Notes under the pieces: model-generated
Told to the model about the DNA's origin: nothing
Database searches by the model: none
Seen by the model: the letters and a program-made list of their open reading frames with translations, nothing else
Shown here: piece by piece, positions 21,205 through 30,121 of the stretch
Position numbering within the stretch: position 1 is the first letter of the stretch
Layout of the letters: the number at the start of each line of letters is the position of its first letter
Source of the DNA: Gaiellasilicea sp963794385
GTDB taxonomy: Bacteria > Actinomycetota > Thermoleophilia > Gaiellales > Gaiellaceae
Direction: 5' to 3'
NCBI GenBank assembly: GCA_963794385.1
Contig: CAWCDT010000015.1
Coordinates: forward strand, 1-64,000
Length of the DNA: 64,000 nucleotides
Translations under genes and position numbers: made by a program

Positions 21205-21274
21205 GTTTATAGGTTACGACCCATAAACGGTGTCAGAGACGACTCTGACACCGTGTCAGAGACGAGTCTGACAC
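21205..21274. repeat. Three back-to-back hairpins between convergent genes
   Basis: Hairpin 1 pairs GTTTATAGG (21205-21213) with CCCATAAAC (21220-21228), one mismatch. Hairpin 2 pairs GGTGTCAGAG (21229-21238) with CTCTGACACC (21243-21252), perfect. Hairpin 3 pairs GTGTCAGA (21253-21260) with TCTGACAC (21267-21274), perfect. Hairpins 2 and 3 are near copies of each other. They fill almost all of the space between the pepT and amidohydrolase stops, so a bidirectional terminator or mRNA 3' protector is likely; no U-tract follows. Confidence 0.65.
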
Positions 21275-21277
21275 CGG

Positions 21278-22813
21278 TTAATCCCAGGGCGGAGATTTGT
21301 GCACCCAGCGGCCGCCGACCATGGTGGCGACGACCTGGAGCTCGCGCAGCTCCTCGGGCTCGCACGCGAGCGGGTCACGGTCGAGCACGACGAGATCGGC
21401 GAGCCAGCCGGGGAGGAGCTTGCCGCGGCGGCGTCCGTCCTGGGAGAGCCAGGCGGGAGCGACGCACGTCGCATGCAACGCCTGCTCGACCGTCAGCGCC
21501 TGCTCGGGCCGCCAGGCGGGCCGCTCGTCGATCGTGCGCAGGACGCCGGCGGCGATCCCCGCGATCGGGTCGAGCTCCTCGACCGGCGCGTCCGAGCCGT
21601 TCACGAGCACGGTGCCCGAGTCGAGGAGCGAGCGGAACGCGTAGGCCCCGTCGAGCCGGTCCGGCCAGAGGCGCTCCGCGAGGTCGCGGTCGGACGGGGC
21701 GTGCGAGAACTGCACCGAGCAGGCGACGCCGAGCTCGGCGAAACGCGGCAGGTCCTCGGCCGTCACGCACTGCGCATGCTCGATCCGCTGGCGCAGGCCC
21801 TTCTGCTCCCAGGCGTCACGGGTGGCCTCGAATGCGTCGAGCGCGTCGCGGTTCGCCTGGTCGCCGATCGCGTGCACCGCGACCGGCCAGCCCCGCTCGG
21901 CGCCGCGGCGCACGATCTCCTCGAGCTCCTCGCGGCTCGTGATCTGCACGCCCGAACCGTCGGTCAGCCTGGCCGTGCGCGAGCCGAGCGTGCCGTCCAT
22001 GAAGCACTTCAAGTAGCCGACGCGGAGGTACTCGTCGCCGAAGCCGGACCGGAGTGACAGCGCGGCCGCTGAGTCGAGGAGCTCGTGCGGGATCGACCCC
22101 CACACGCGGAGTGTGAGGTTCCCCTCCTCGCGGAGGCGCTGGAAGATCCCGGGCGCGCCGAGCCACCCGTCCTTGTCGTGGATCGACCCGACGCCGCGCG
22201 CGTTCGCGAGCTTGAGCCCCGTCCGCGTCGCCTCGACCCACTCGTCCTGGCTCGTGACGACCCAGCGGTCGCGGAAGCGCCACGCCGCCTCCTCGCGCAG
22301 GATTCCGATCGGCTCGCCCCGCTCGTCGCGCTCGACGACGCCGCCCGCGACGTCCAGATCGCCGTCCGTGGCGGCGAGCGCGGCCGAGTTGAGCCACGCA
22401 GAGTGGTAGTCCTTCGAGAGCATGATCGTCGGCGTCTCCCCGGTGACTGCGTCGAGGGCCTCCTTCGTCGGCTCCGTCGAGGGATTCCAGTCGCCGGAGC
22501 GCCAGCCGTAGCCGCGCAGCCAGCGGCCGGGCGGAACCGTGGCCTCCCCGATCCGCCGGAGCGCCTCGTCGAGCGAGCCGCAGCCGTCGAGCTTCACCTG
22601 GCGCTGCGCGAGCGACCAGGTCGGAAAGTGGACGTGCGAATCGGTGAAGGCGGGGAGGACGCAGCGGCCGCCGAGGTCGACCACCTCCGGGCTCGCGAGC
22701 GCGGTCTCGTGAACGCCGACGCCGCCCGCGACGTACGCGCCGGCGATCGCGAGCGCCCGGCTCGTAGGGAGCGAGGGATCCATCGTCCTGACGACGCCGT
22801 TCTCGAGGATCAC
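21278..22813 (-). CDS. Amidohydrolase (YtcJ-like, AmiHy_3 family)
   Basis: Metal-dependent hydrolase of 511 residues. GTG 22813 gives VILENGVVRTMD. Metal ligands appear in FTDSHVHFP, and later in IHDKDGW, VAVHAIGDQANR and RIEHAQ, ending with NGSDAPVEELDP holding the catalytic aspartate. The C-terminal composite beta-sandwich strand ADLVVLDRDP is present. The family hydrolyses diverse amides; the substrate cannot be read here. Intact frame. Confidence 0.88.
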   Translation of the reverse strand: MILENGVVRTMDPSLPTSRALAIAGAYVAGGVGVHETALASPEVVDLGGRCVLPAFTDSHVHFPTWSLAQRQVKLDGCGSLDEALRRIGEATVPPGRWLRGYGWRSGDWNPSTEPTKEALDAVTGETPTIMLSKDYHSAWLNSAALAATDGDLDVAGGVVERDERGEPIGILREEAAWRFRDRWVVTSQDEWVEATRTGLKLANARGVGSIHDKDGWLGAPGIFQRLREEGNLTLRVWGSIPHELLDSAAALSLRSGFGDEYLRVGYLKCFMDGTLGSRTARLTDGSGVQITSREELEEIVRRGAERGWPVAVHAIGDQANRDALDAFEATRDAWEQKGLRQRIEHAQCVTAEDLPRFAELGVACSVQFSHAPSDRDLAERLWPDRLDGAYAFRSLLDSGTVLVNGSDAPVEELDPIAGIAAGVLRTIDERPAWRPEQALTVEQALHATCVAPAWLSQDGRRRGKLLPGWLADLVVLDRDPLACEPEELRELQVVATMVGGRWVHKSPPWD

Positions 22814-22820
22814 GGCGGCC

Positions 22821-22826
22821 AGCCTA
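22821..22826 (-). promoter_or_regulatory. -10 box TAGGCT, leaderless start of amidohydrolase
   Basis: On the minus strand TAGGCT lies seven bases before the GTG at 22813, with no ribosome binding site between. Confidence 0.5.
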
Positions 22827-22883
22827 AACAGAACCCTTCCACTCTCCTAGCACTGCCTTTACCGCGGCGGGGTATTCACACCC

Positions 22884-24670
22884 ATCCGCAGATCTCTCGC
22901 CATCGCCGTTCTCGCCGTCGCGGGCTCGCTCCTGTGGGCGGTCGCCGGCGCAGCGGCGACCGTCGTCGCCCCGTCCGCGATCACGGGGCCGGTCAGCACC
23001 GTCGCCGCGACGAGCGCAACCGTGACCGGAACGGTCAACCCGAACGGGCAGGCGACCTCCTGGTTCGTCGAGTACGGGACGAGCACGAGCTACGGCTCGA
23101 GGACCGCGAACCAGAACGCCGGCTCGGGGACGGCTAATTCCGCGGTCTCGGCGTCTCTCACCGGGCTCACGCCCGGCACGACCTATCACTACCGCGTCGT
23201 CGCGACCAACGCGACGGGCACGAGCCGCGGCGCCGACGGGATCTTCACGACACCGTCGGCACCCGGAGTCGTCACGGGCGCCGCGACGAGCGTGACCGTG
23301 TCCTCGGCGACGCTCAACGGCACCGTCGACCCCAACGGTCGTGCCACGACGTGGTACTTCGAGTACGGGACGAGTACGAGCTACGGGTCGAGGACGGCTG
23401 AACGGAGCGGCGGCTCTGGCGGCAGCGCGGTCGGTGTCTCCGCGCCGGTGTCGGGTCTCGCCCCCGGGCGCGTCTACCACTTCCGGCTCGTCGCAACGAG
23501 CGACGGCGGGACGAGCCGCGGCGCCGACCAGCGCTTCTCGACCGGCGGGCCGCCGGACGTCGTCACCGGAGCAGCCAGCGCGATCTCGCTCACGTCGGCG
23601 AGGCTGAACGGGACGCTCAACCCGAACGGGATCGCGACTAGCTGGTACTTCGAGTACGGCACGACGACGCGATACGGGTCGCGGACTCCGACGAGGAATG
23701 CCGGAGCGGGGACGCGCGCCGTTGCCGTCTCGGCCCCGCTCACGCGCCTGGGGAGGACGACCACGTACCACTTCCGCCTCGTCGCGACGAACGCAGCCGG
23801 GACGCGCGTCGGCGCCGATCGCGAGTTCAGCACGTCCCTCGCACCAGGGGTCACGACGGGGCAGGCACAGAGTGTCGGGCCGGCGACGGCGACGCTCACC
23901 GGCTCGGTCGACCCGCGGGGACGGGCGACGCGCTGGTACTTCGAGTACGGCACGTCGACCCGCTACGGGTCGCGGACGCCGACGAGGAATGCCGGCTCCG
24001 GCGCCGCCCGAGCCGTCTCGGAGCCGCTCTCGGGGCTCGCGGCGGGCACCCTCTACCACGTTCCGCCTCGTCGCCGAGAGCGACGCGGGGACGGGCCGCG
24101 GCGTCGACGTCGTCTTCACGACCGTCGGCGTGACCCTCGCGACGCCTGCGCTCCGCGTGGTCTTCGGGCGCGGCCTCATGCTCTCGGGGCTCGTTCCGGT
24201 CAGGCGCGCGGGCGAGCTCGTGACCCTGTTCGCGCAGACGTACGGCGAGGGATCGCCGAGATCGATCGCGACCGTGCTGACCGCCGCCGACGGGACGTGG
24301 CGATTCCTGGCGAAGCCGAGGATCCAGACGTCGTACCTGGCCAGCTGGAACGGCAGCCGGAGCGGTGCGTCGGTCGTCGCCGTCCGTCCGGCTGTCTCGC
24401 TTCGCCGGACGGCGACCGGCCGGCTGGCGACGCGCGTCGTCGGCGCGCGCTCCTTCGCCGGCCGCGTCGTCCAGCTGCAGCGGCGCTCGGCGACCGGTCG
24501 GTGGGTGACGATCAAGCGCGTCCAGCTCAACCGGCGCTCGGCGGCGCTCTTCCGCGCGAACGGCGGTGCCACGCGGCCGCTCGACGCTCCGCATCGCGAT
24601 GAGCGTGAACCAGGCGGGCGCTGGGTATCTCGCCGGCTTCAGCCGCACGATCGTCTATCGCCGCGCCTAG
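22884..24670 (+). CDS. Secreted fibronectin-like repeat protein (no clear start codon, frameshifted)
   Basis: Surface or secreted protein. A signal peptide (RRSLAIAVLAVAGSLLWAVAG) is followed by four ~95-residue repeats starting near 22980, 23266, 23556 and 23853. Each reads NPNGxATxWxFEYGTxTxYGSRT ... TYHFRLVATNxxGTxxGAD, as in fibronectin-III-like bacterial surface repeats. A C-terminal beta-rich module (GLMLSGLVPVRRAGELVTLF, WRFLAKPRIQTSYLASWNG, RLATRVVGARSFAG) follows. No ATG, GTG or TTG precedes the signal peptide in frame; the coordinate is the first plausible codon. Frame breaks occur near 24060 and 24565. The TAG stop doubles as the -10 box of the next gene. Binding target unknown. 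Confidence 0.7.
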
Positions 24671-24673
24671 ACT
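24668..24673 (+). promoter_or_regulatory. -10 box TAGACT overlapping upstream stop codon
   Basis: TAGACT begins with the TAG stop of the preceding gene and ends seven bases before ATG 24681. It implies a leaderless transcript for the fumarylacetoacetase operon. Confidence 0.5.
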
Positions 24674-24680
24674 CGGCCGC

Positions 24681-25406
24681 ATGGCCGACCTCGACGCGCG
24701 CCGGGCCGCGCTCGCCCGGTTGATCGACCACGCGCCGCTCTTCCCGCCGGCGAGTCTCCCCGTTCCCGAAGCGCTCGCCGAGGACCGGCGGGCGCACGCC
24801 GACGAGCACGCCTGGCTGCTCGCGCGCCTCGTTTGGCCCGCGTCGAAGCTCGGCGAGCTCGAGGACGGCGATCGCGAGCTCTCCGTCCTCCTCGACGGGG
24901 GAGAAAGTGTTGTTCCAACACAAGGTCCGCGGGTCGCCGCGGTCGAGACACGCTGGGACGCCGGGCTGGACGGGCTCTCGGGCGAGGCCTATGTCGAGCT
25001 GCCGCTGGGGGAGGGCCTCGAGGAGCGCGTCGCCGCGCTCGCGGAGCGTGGTCTCCGCGCGAAGGTGCGCTGCGGCGGCGCCGAGGTGCCCTCGGCCGAG
25101 GCGCTCGGCCGCTTCCTGGCGTGCTGCCGCGAGGCGGGGGTGCCGTTCAAGGCGACCGCCGGGCTGCACCATCCGCTCGCCGCCGAGGGCCGCCACGGCT
25201 TCCTCAACGTGCTCGCGGCGTGCGTCTTCGAGGATGCGGCCGCGCTGACCGGCGAGATCGAGCTGGACGAGGACGCGCTCCGCTGGCAGGGCCGCGAGGC
25301 CGGGCCCGAGGAGCTCGCCCGGATCAGGCGCGAGCAGCTCGTCGCGGTCGGCAGCTGCTCCTTCTTCGAGCCGGTCGAGGACCTGAAGGCGCTCGGAGTC
25401 CTGTGA
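24681..25406 (+). CDS. Conserved protein of unknown function coupled to fumarylacetoacetase
   Basis: A 241-residue soluble protein that I cannot assign to a named family. Alternating strands and helices (AYVELPLGEGLEERVAALAE, RAKVRCGGAEVPSAEALGRF, GVPFKATAGLHHPLAA) resemble a small TIM-barrel-like enzyme, and GLHHPL is a conserved-looking histidine pair. The TGA overlaps the fumarylacetoacetase GTG (GTGA), so the two are translationally coupled. A role near aromatic amino acid breakdown is inferred only from this coupling. Confidence 0.7.
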   Translation: MADLDARRAALARLIDHAPLFPPASLPVPEALAEDRRAHADEHAWLLARLVWPASKLGELEDGDRELSVLLDGGESVVPTQGPRVAAVETRWDAGLDGLSGEAYVELPLGEGLEERVAALAERGLRAKVRCGGAEVPSAEALGRFLACCREAGVPFKATAGLHHPLAAEGRHGFLNVLAACVFEDAAALTGEIELDEDALRWQGREAGPEELARIRREQLVAVGSCSFFEPVEDLKALGVL

Positions 25407-26464
25407 CGCTCGGCTTCGGCACGTTCGAGCGCGACGGCGTCCCGCACCTCGGCTTCCGCTCCGGCGACGCCGTCGTCGACCTCGGCGAGGGCTCGCTCGA
25501 CGCACTGCTCGCCCAGGGCCGACCCGCCTGGGAGCGCACGACCGAGGAGTCGGTCGCGGCGGCGGAGCGTGGAGACGCAGTCGACCTCGCGGAGATCGAG
25601 CCCCGGCTGCCGTTCACGGTCGCCGACTACGTCGACTTCTACTCGTCACTCGAGCACGCGACGAACCTCGGCCGGATGTTCCGGCCGGACGCCGAGCCGC
25701 TGCTTCCGAACTGGCGCCACCTGCCGGTCGGCTACCACGGCCGGGCCGGCACGGTCGTCGTCAGCGGGACGCCGATCCGCCGCCCGCGGGGCCAGGCGAA
25801 GGCGCCCGACGCCGACGCACCCACCTTCGGCCCCTCCCGCCGGCTCGACGTCGAGCTCGAGCTGGGCTTCGTCGTCGGCCTGCCGTCGCGGCTCGGCGAG
25901 CCCCTCCCGACCGACGCCTTCGCCGAGCACGTCTTCGGCGTCGTGCTCGTGAACGACTGGAGCGCCCGCGACCTCCAGGCGTGGGAATACGTGCCGCTCG
26001 GCCCGTTCCTCGGCAAGAGCTTCGCGACGTCGGTCTCCGCCTGGGTGACACCGCTCGCGCTGCTTCAGGGGAGGCGGGTGGCGGCGCCGGCGCAGGAGCC
26101 AGAGCCGCTGCCGCATCTGCGGGTCGCCGAGGACTGGGGCCTCGACCTCCCCCTCGAGATCGAGCTGAACGGCACCGTGATCTCGCGCGGCAACGCGCGC
26201 GGCCTCTACTGGACGATGCCGCAGCAGCTCGCGCATGCGACCTCGAACGGCGCGAGTGTCCGAACTGGCGACCTGATGGCCTCGGGCACGATCTCGGGGC
26301 CGGAGCGCGGCAGCGAGGGGAGCCTGATCGAGCTGACCTGGAACGGCGAGCGGCCGCTCGCTCTCACCGACGGCAGCGAGCGCACCTTCCTCGAGGACGG
26401 CGACGAGGTCGTGCTCCGCGGCGAGCCGCTCGGCGAGGTTCGCGGGCGCATCCTCCCGGCCTGA
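25403..26464 (+). CDS. fahA: Fumarylacetoacetase
   Basis: Last step of tyrosine/homogentisate catabolism, hydrolysing fumarylacetoacetate to fumarate and acetoacetate. 353 residues. YVDFYSSLEHATNLGRMFRP carries the calcium-binding aspartate and the Asp-Phe-Tyr motif; GYHGRAGTVVVSGTPIRRP, LDVELELGFVVG, VLVNDWSARDLQAWEY and GPFLGKSFATSVSAWV are diagnostic of the FAH catalytic domain. GTG 25403 overlaps the upstream stop. Other homogentisate genes (hmgA, hppD) are not in the window. Confidence 0.92.
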   Translation: MTLGFGTFERDGVPHLGFRSGDAVVDLGEGSLDALLAQGRPAWERTTEESVAAAERGDAVDLAEIEPRLPFTVADYVDFYSSLEHATNLGRMFRPDAEPLLPNWRHLPVGYHGRAGTVVVSGTPIRRPRGQAKAPDADAPTFGPSRRLDVELELGFVVGLPSRLGEPLPTDAFAEHVFGVVLVNDWSARDLQAWEYVPLGPFLGKSFATSVSAWVTPLALLQGRRVAAPAQEPEPLPHLRVAEDWGLDLPLEIELNGTVISRGNARGLYWTMPQQLAHATSNGASVRTGDLMASGTISGPERGSEGSLIELTWNGERPLALTDGSERTFLEDGDEVVLRGEPLGEVRGRILPA

Positions 26465-27792
26465 TGGCGTGGCGGTCGCACCTCTTCGCCGCGCTGCGGC
26501 ATCCCGCCGAGCCAAGAGTCCTCATCTTGCGAAGCGATCGCTTCTGGCGGCTGCCGCGAGCCGTCGTCCCGGACGCCGTCTGGTCGGCGGACGCCGAGGT
26601 CGTCGTACCCGCGTTCGAGCGCAGGCTGGGTACGAAGCCGTGGCTGCTGCGGCGGCTCGCCGTCGCCGACGACGAGGACGCGAAGCGGGTCGAGGCGGTC
26701 TACGAGCTCGAGCTGCTCGAGCCCGCGTGGCAGCCGCCCGCGCACGGACGGTGGGTCGGTCGCGCCGACCTCGACCGGATTCCGCTCGCGGACGAGCGGC
26801 AGCGCGGGCTCTTGGAGGAGTATCTGGAGGCCCTCGAACACGGGGAGGCCCCGGCGGCACGGGCGCCCTGGGCGAGACAGGGATGGATCGACGAGGTCCG
26901 TGCCTGGATCGAGCGCGAGGTCGCGCGCCTGGGCCATACCTTCACCGGGATCGAGCAGGTGAAGCACTGGAGCATCTCCTCGATTCTGCGCGTCCGCACC
27001 GACGGCCCGAACCTGTACTTCAAGGCGCCGGCGCGACTGCCGCTCTTCGTGCGGGAGGCGGCAGTCACCGCCAGGCTCGCCGAGCGGTTCCCGGGATACG
27101 TTCCGGCGCCGCTCGCGCTCGAGACGGAGCGGGACTGGATGCTCCTTCCCGAGCTTGAGCTCGTGTCGTGGGAAGCGCCAATCGAGACGCGTTGCGAGAT
27201 GCTGTGCCGCTTCGCCGATCTGCAGCGGCGCGCGGCCGGGATGACGGACGAGCTCTTGGCCGACGGTTGCCTCGACCGCAGGCTCGGCGTGCTCGAGACG
27301 CAGATCGAGCCGCTGCTGGAGGATCCGCGCGCCGTCGCCCGGCTGACCTCCGAGGAGACGGACGAGCTCAGACGGCTCACGCCGACGCTCAAGGAGGTAT
27401 GCCGTCGCCTCGACGGCTTCGCGATCTCGGCGACGCTCGTGCACGGCGACCTCCACCTCGGCAACGTCGCGCGCGGCGACGGCGAGCTCGTCTACTTCGA
27501 CTGGACCGACGCCTGCATCGCCCATCCGTTCATCGACCTGCTCTCGCTCCAGTGGGAGAGGAACGAATCGAAACGCGAGGCGATGCTCGACGCATACCTC
27601 GAGCCCTGGGACGGTGCGGAGACGCCCGAGCGGATGCGCGAAGCCGTCGCGCTCGCCGCCGTCGTGATCCCGCTCCACCACGCCGTGTCGTACCAGACGA
27701 TCGTCGCGGGTATCGAGCCGGTCGCCCAGTCCGAGCTCGACGCGACTCACAAGTTCCTGCGCGAGGCACTCGCGCGGGCACGCGAGTTGTAG
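26464..27792 (+). CDS. Aminoglycoside-phosphotransferase-fold kinase with N-terminal extension
   Basis: A 442-residue protein. Residues ~1-125 form an unassigned, Nudix-sized domain (PRVLILRSDRFWRLPRAVV ... WVGRADLDRIPLADERQ). The rest is an APH/choline-kinase-like fold: LVHGDLHLGNV is the Brenner-type catalytic loop and YFDWTDACIAHPFIDL holds the Mg2+ aspartate. ATG 26464 overlaps the fahA stop (TGATG). The substrate is unknown; small-molecule phosphorylation is inferred from the fold. Confidence 0.8.
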   Translation: MAWRSHLFAALRHPAEPRVLILRSDRFWRLPRAVVPDAVWSADAEVVVPAFERRLGTKPWLLRRLAVADDEDAKRVEAVYELELLEPAWQPPAHGRWVGRADLDRIPLADERQRGLLEEYLEALEHGEAPAARAPWARQGWIDEVRAWIEREVARLGHTFTGIEQVKHWSISSILRVRTDGPNLYFKAPARLPLFVREAAVTARLAERFPGYVPAPLALETERDWMLLPELELVSWEAPIETRCEMLCRFADLQRRAAGMTDELLADGCLDRRLGVLETQIEPLLEDPRAVARLTSEETDELRRLTPTLKEVCRRLDGFAISATLVHGDLHLGNVARGDGELVYFDWTDACIAHPFIDLLSLQWERNESKREAMLDAYLEPWDGAETPERMREAVALAAVVIPLHHAVSYQTIVAGIEPVAQSELDATHKFLREALARAREL

Positions 27793-27806
27793 CTCGCCCA
27801 GGCCGA

Positions 27807-27812
27807 TACGAT
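27807..27812 (+). promoter_or_regulatory. -10 box TACGAT, leaderless start of acyl-CoA dehydrogenase
   Basis: TACGAT ends seven bases before GTG 27820, within the 27-base gap after the kinase stop, and no ribosome binding site is visible. Confidence 0.5.
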
Positions 27813-27819
27813 CCGGGCC

Positions 27820-29001
27820 GTGGCCTGGGACGTCCTGACCGAGGAACAGCGCGAGATCCGTGAGCTCGTGCGCACGCTCGCGCGCGAGCGGGTCGCGCCG
27901 CGGGCGGCCGAGATCGACGAGTCGCACGAGTTCCCCTGGGACATCGTCGAGCTCTTCCGCGAGCACGAGATCTTCGGCCTGCTCTTCGACGAGGAGCACG
28001 GCGGCTCGGGTACGGGCACGCTGCTCGCGCTGGTCGCGACCGAGGAGGTCTCGAAGGTCTGCGCCACGAGCGGCCTCCTGCTCGCGGTGCAGGAGCTCGG
28101 CTCGCTGGGGCTCAAGCTCGCCGGTTCGCAGGCGCAGAAGGAGGCCTATCTGCCGAAGCTGGCGAGCGGCGAGTGGCTGCCCGCCTACGCGCTGACCGAG
28201 GCCGGCTCCGGCTCGGACTCCGCCGCGATGCGGACGACGGCCGCGCGCGACGGCGACGAGTACGTCCTCAACGGAAGCAAGCGCTTCATCACGAACGCGG
28301 GCGTCGCGAACCTGTACACGGTCTTCGCCAAGACCGACCCCGACGCGGGGCACGACGGCATCTCCGCGTTTCTCGTTGAGGCGGACGCGCCCGGCTTCGC
28401 CGTCGCGCGGCTGGAGCCGAAGATGGGCATCTCGGGCTCGACGACAGGAGAGCTCACCTTCGACGACTGCCGCGTCCCGGCCGCGAACCTGCTCGGTGAA
28501 GAGGGCGATGGGTTCAAGATCGCGATGCGGATCCTCGACCGCTCCCGTCCCGGGGTCGCCGCGCAGGCGCTCGGCATCGCGCAGGGCGCGACCGACTATG
28601 CGCTCGAGTACGCGAAGTCGCGGGAGACGATGGGAAAGCCGATCGCGCAGCACCAGCTGATCCAGGCGAAGCTCGCGGACATGGAGACGGAGACGGAAGC
28701 GGCGCGCGGGCTCCTCTACCGCTTCGGGCAGATGGCCGACGCCGGCGTCGACGGCCCCGAGCTGACGAAGGTCTCCGCGCAGGCGAAGCTGAAGTGCGGG
28801 GACGTCGCCATGTGGGTGACGACCGAGGCCGTCCAGATCCTGGGCGGCTACGGCTACATCAAGGAATACCCGGTCGAGCGTTTCATGCGCGACGCGAAGA
28901 TCACGCAGATCTACGAGGGGACGCAGGAGGTGCAGCGCCTCGTGATCGCCCGCGAGATGCTGCGCGAGAACCGGGCGTTCCTCCTCGCAGGCGTCGGCTA
29001 G
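27820..29001 (+). CDS. Acyl-CoA dehydrogenase
   Basis: FAD enzyme of 393 residues catalysing alpha,beta-dehydrogenation of an acyl-CoA. YALTEAGSGSDSAAMRT and FITNAGVANLYTVFAKT are the flavin-contact signatures, RYxxGxxP-like GETM-GKPIAQHQLIQAKLADM follows, and the catalytic base glutamate is in QIYEGTQEVQRLVIAREML. The length is typical. It is followed after four bases by a methyltransferase gene. The chain-length preference is not readable. Confidence 0.93.
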   Translation: MAWDVLTEEQREIRELVRTLARERVAPRAAEIDESHEFPWDIVELFREHEIFGLLFDEEHGGSGTGTLLALVATEEVSKVCATSGLLLAVQELGSLGLKLAGSQAQKEAYLPKLASGEWLPAYALTEAGSGSDSAAMRTTAARDGDEYVLNGSKRFITNAGVANLYTVFAKTDPDAGHDGISAFLVEADAPGFAVARLEPKMGISGSTTGELTFDDCRVPAANLLGEEGDGFKIAMRILDRSRPGVAAQALGIAQGATDYALEYAKSRETMGKPIAQHQLIQAKLADMETETEAARGLLYRFGQMADAGVDGPELTKVSAQAKLKCGDVAMWVTTEAVQILGGYGYIKEYPVERFMRDAKITQIYEGTQEVQRLVIAREMLRENRAFLLAGVG

Positions 29002-29005
29002 AGCG

Positions 29006-29737
29006 ATGAGCGAGCTCGCTCGTAGCTTCGACCGCACCGCGGCCGAGTACGAGCGCGGGCGGCCCGGCTATGCAGAGGCGGCGCTCGACGCGGTGCCCCT
29101 GCCGCGCGATGCCGTCGTGCTGGACCTCGCCGCCGGCACCGGGAAGCTGACGCGCCAGCTCGTCCGCCGGTTCGCGCGGGTGCTCGCCGTCGAGCCGCTC
29201 GACGGTATGCGGGCGGTGCTCGAGCGCATGGTGCCGGAGGCCGAAGCGCTGACCGGGACGGCGACGGCGATCCCGCTGCCCGACGAGTCGGTCGACGGGG
29301 TGTTCGTGGCGGAGGCTTTCCACTGGTTCGGCAACGACGAGGCGGTGCGCGAGATCGCGCGGGTGCTCCGACCGGGCGGCATGCTCGCGATCCTGTTCAA
29401 CCAGTCCGACGGAGAGCTGGAGCCGCCGCTGCCGCAGGCCTTCCACGACCTTCTCGACGCGATGACGACTCCCAAGCCGGCCGAGTACACGGTGCGGAGC
29501 GGTCTCTGGCGCACGCCGTTCCCCGGTCCGTTCGAGCCGCTCACCGAGTCGAGCTTTCCCAATCCAGTGGAGCGGGACCGGGAAGGCATGCTCGCGCAGG
29601 TCGCCTCGTGGAGCGTCGTCGCGGGAATGCCCGAGCCCGACCGGACGCGGCTTCTCGAGCTGCTGGCGGAGCAGCTCCCGGAAGAGCGCTACCTCGACCC
29701 GCTCTGCACGAAGCTCTATCTCGCGCGGCTGGTCTAA
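29006..29737 (+). CDS. Class I SAM-dependent methyltransferase
   Basis: A 243-residue Methyltransf_11-type protein. VVLDLAAGTGKLTRQL is motif I (SAM-binding GxGxG variant AAGTGK), VLAVEPLDGM binds the ribose, IPLPDESVDGVFVAEAFHWF is motif II, and LRPGGMLAILF motif III. ATG 29006 lies four bases after the dehydrogenase stop, so it is in the same operon. Acceptor unknown. Confidence 0.87.
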   Translation: MSELARSFDRTAAEYERGRPGYAEAALDAVPLPRDAVVLDLAAGTGKLTRQLVRRFARVLAVEPLDGMRAVLERMVPEAEALTGTATAIPLPDESVDGVFVAEAFHWFGNDEAVREIARVLRPGGMLAILFNQSDGELEPPLPQAFHDLLDAMTTPKPAEYTVRSGLWRTPFPGPFEPLTESSFPNPVERDREGMLAQVASWSVVAGMPEPDRTRLLELLAEQLPEERYLDPLCTKLYLARLV

Positions 29738-29740
29738 GGT
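29735..29740 (+). promoter_or_regulatory. -10 box TAAGGT overlapping upstream stop codon
   Basis: TAAGGT starts with the TAA stop of the methyltransferase gene and ends six bases before ATG 29747, a leaderless arrangement. Confidence 0.45.
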
Positions 29741-29746
29741 GCGGGC

Positions 29747-30121
29747 ATGAACCGTGAGGACGTCGACCGCTGGCTCGAGCGTTACGTTGCCGCCTGGAAG
29801 AGTTACGACCGGGCCGAGATCGGCGCACTCTTCAGCGAGGACGCGGCGTATCGCTACCACCCCTACGACGACCCCGTCATCGGGCTGGACGCGATCGTGG
29901 AGTCGTGGCTTGAGGAGGACGGACTGGACGAGCCCGGATCGTTCGACGCGCGGTACCAGGCGTTCGCGGTCGAAGGCGACCGCGCCGTCGCTGTCGGGTC
30001 GAGCACGTACTTCGATGCGGGCGGGGGCGTCGAGAAGGTCTACGACAACGTGTACTTGCTCCGCTTCGACGGCGAAGGTCGCTGCTCCGAGTTCACGGAG
30101 TGGTTCATGCAGCGTCCCTGA
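29747..30121 (+). CDS. SnoaL-like/NTF2-fold protein
   Basis: A 124-residue cone-shaped NTF2-fold protein. VDRWLERYVAAWKSYDRAEIGALFSEDAAYRYHPY is the helical start with the usual aromatic strand, PVIGLDAIVESWL follows, and the last strands are RAVAVGSSTYFDAGGG and YLLRFDGEGRCSEFTEWFM. Members include ketosteroid-isomerase-like enzymes and many uncharacterised proteins. The last 17 bases overlap the convergent aminotransferase gene. Confidence 0.8.
   Translation: MNREDVDRWLERYVAAWKSYDRAEIGALFSEDAAYRYHPYDDPVIGLDAIVESWLEEDGLDEPGSFDARYQAFAVEGDRAVAVGSSTYFDAGGGVEKVYDNVYLLRFDGEGRCSEFTEWFMQRP

Noticed and set aside
26206..29037. A ~940-residue open frame on the minus strand
   Set aside because: It is antisense to three good plus-strand genes (fahA, kinase, acyl-CoA dehydrogenase) and has the Arg/Leu-rich composition of GC-driven shadow frames.
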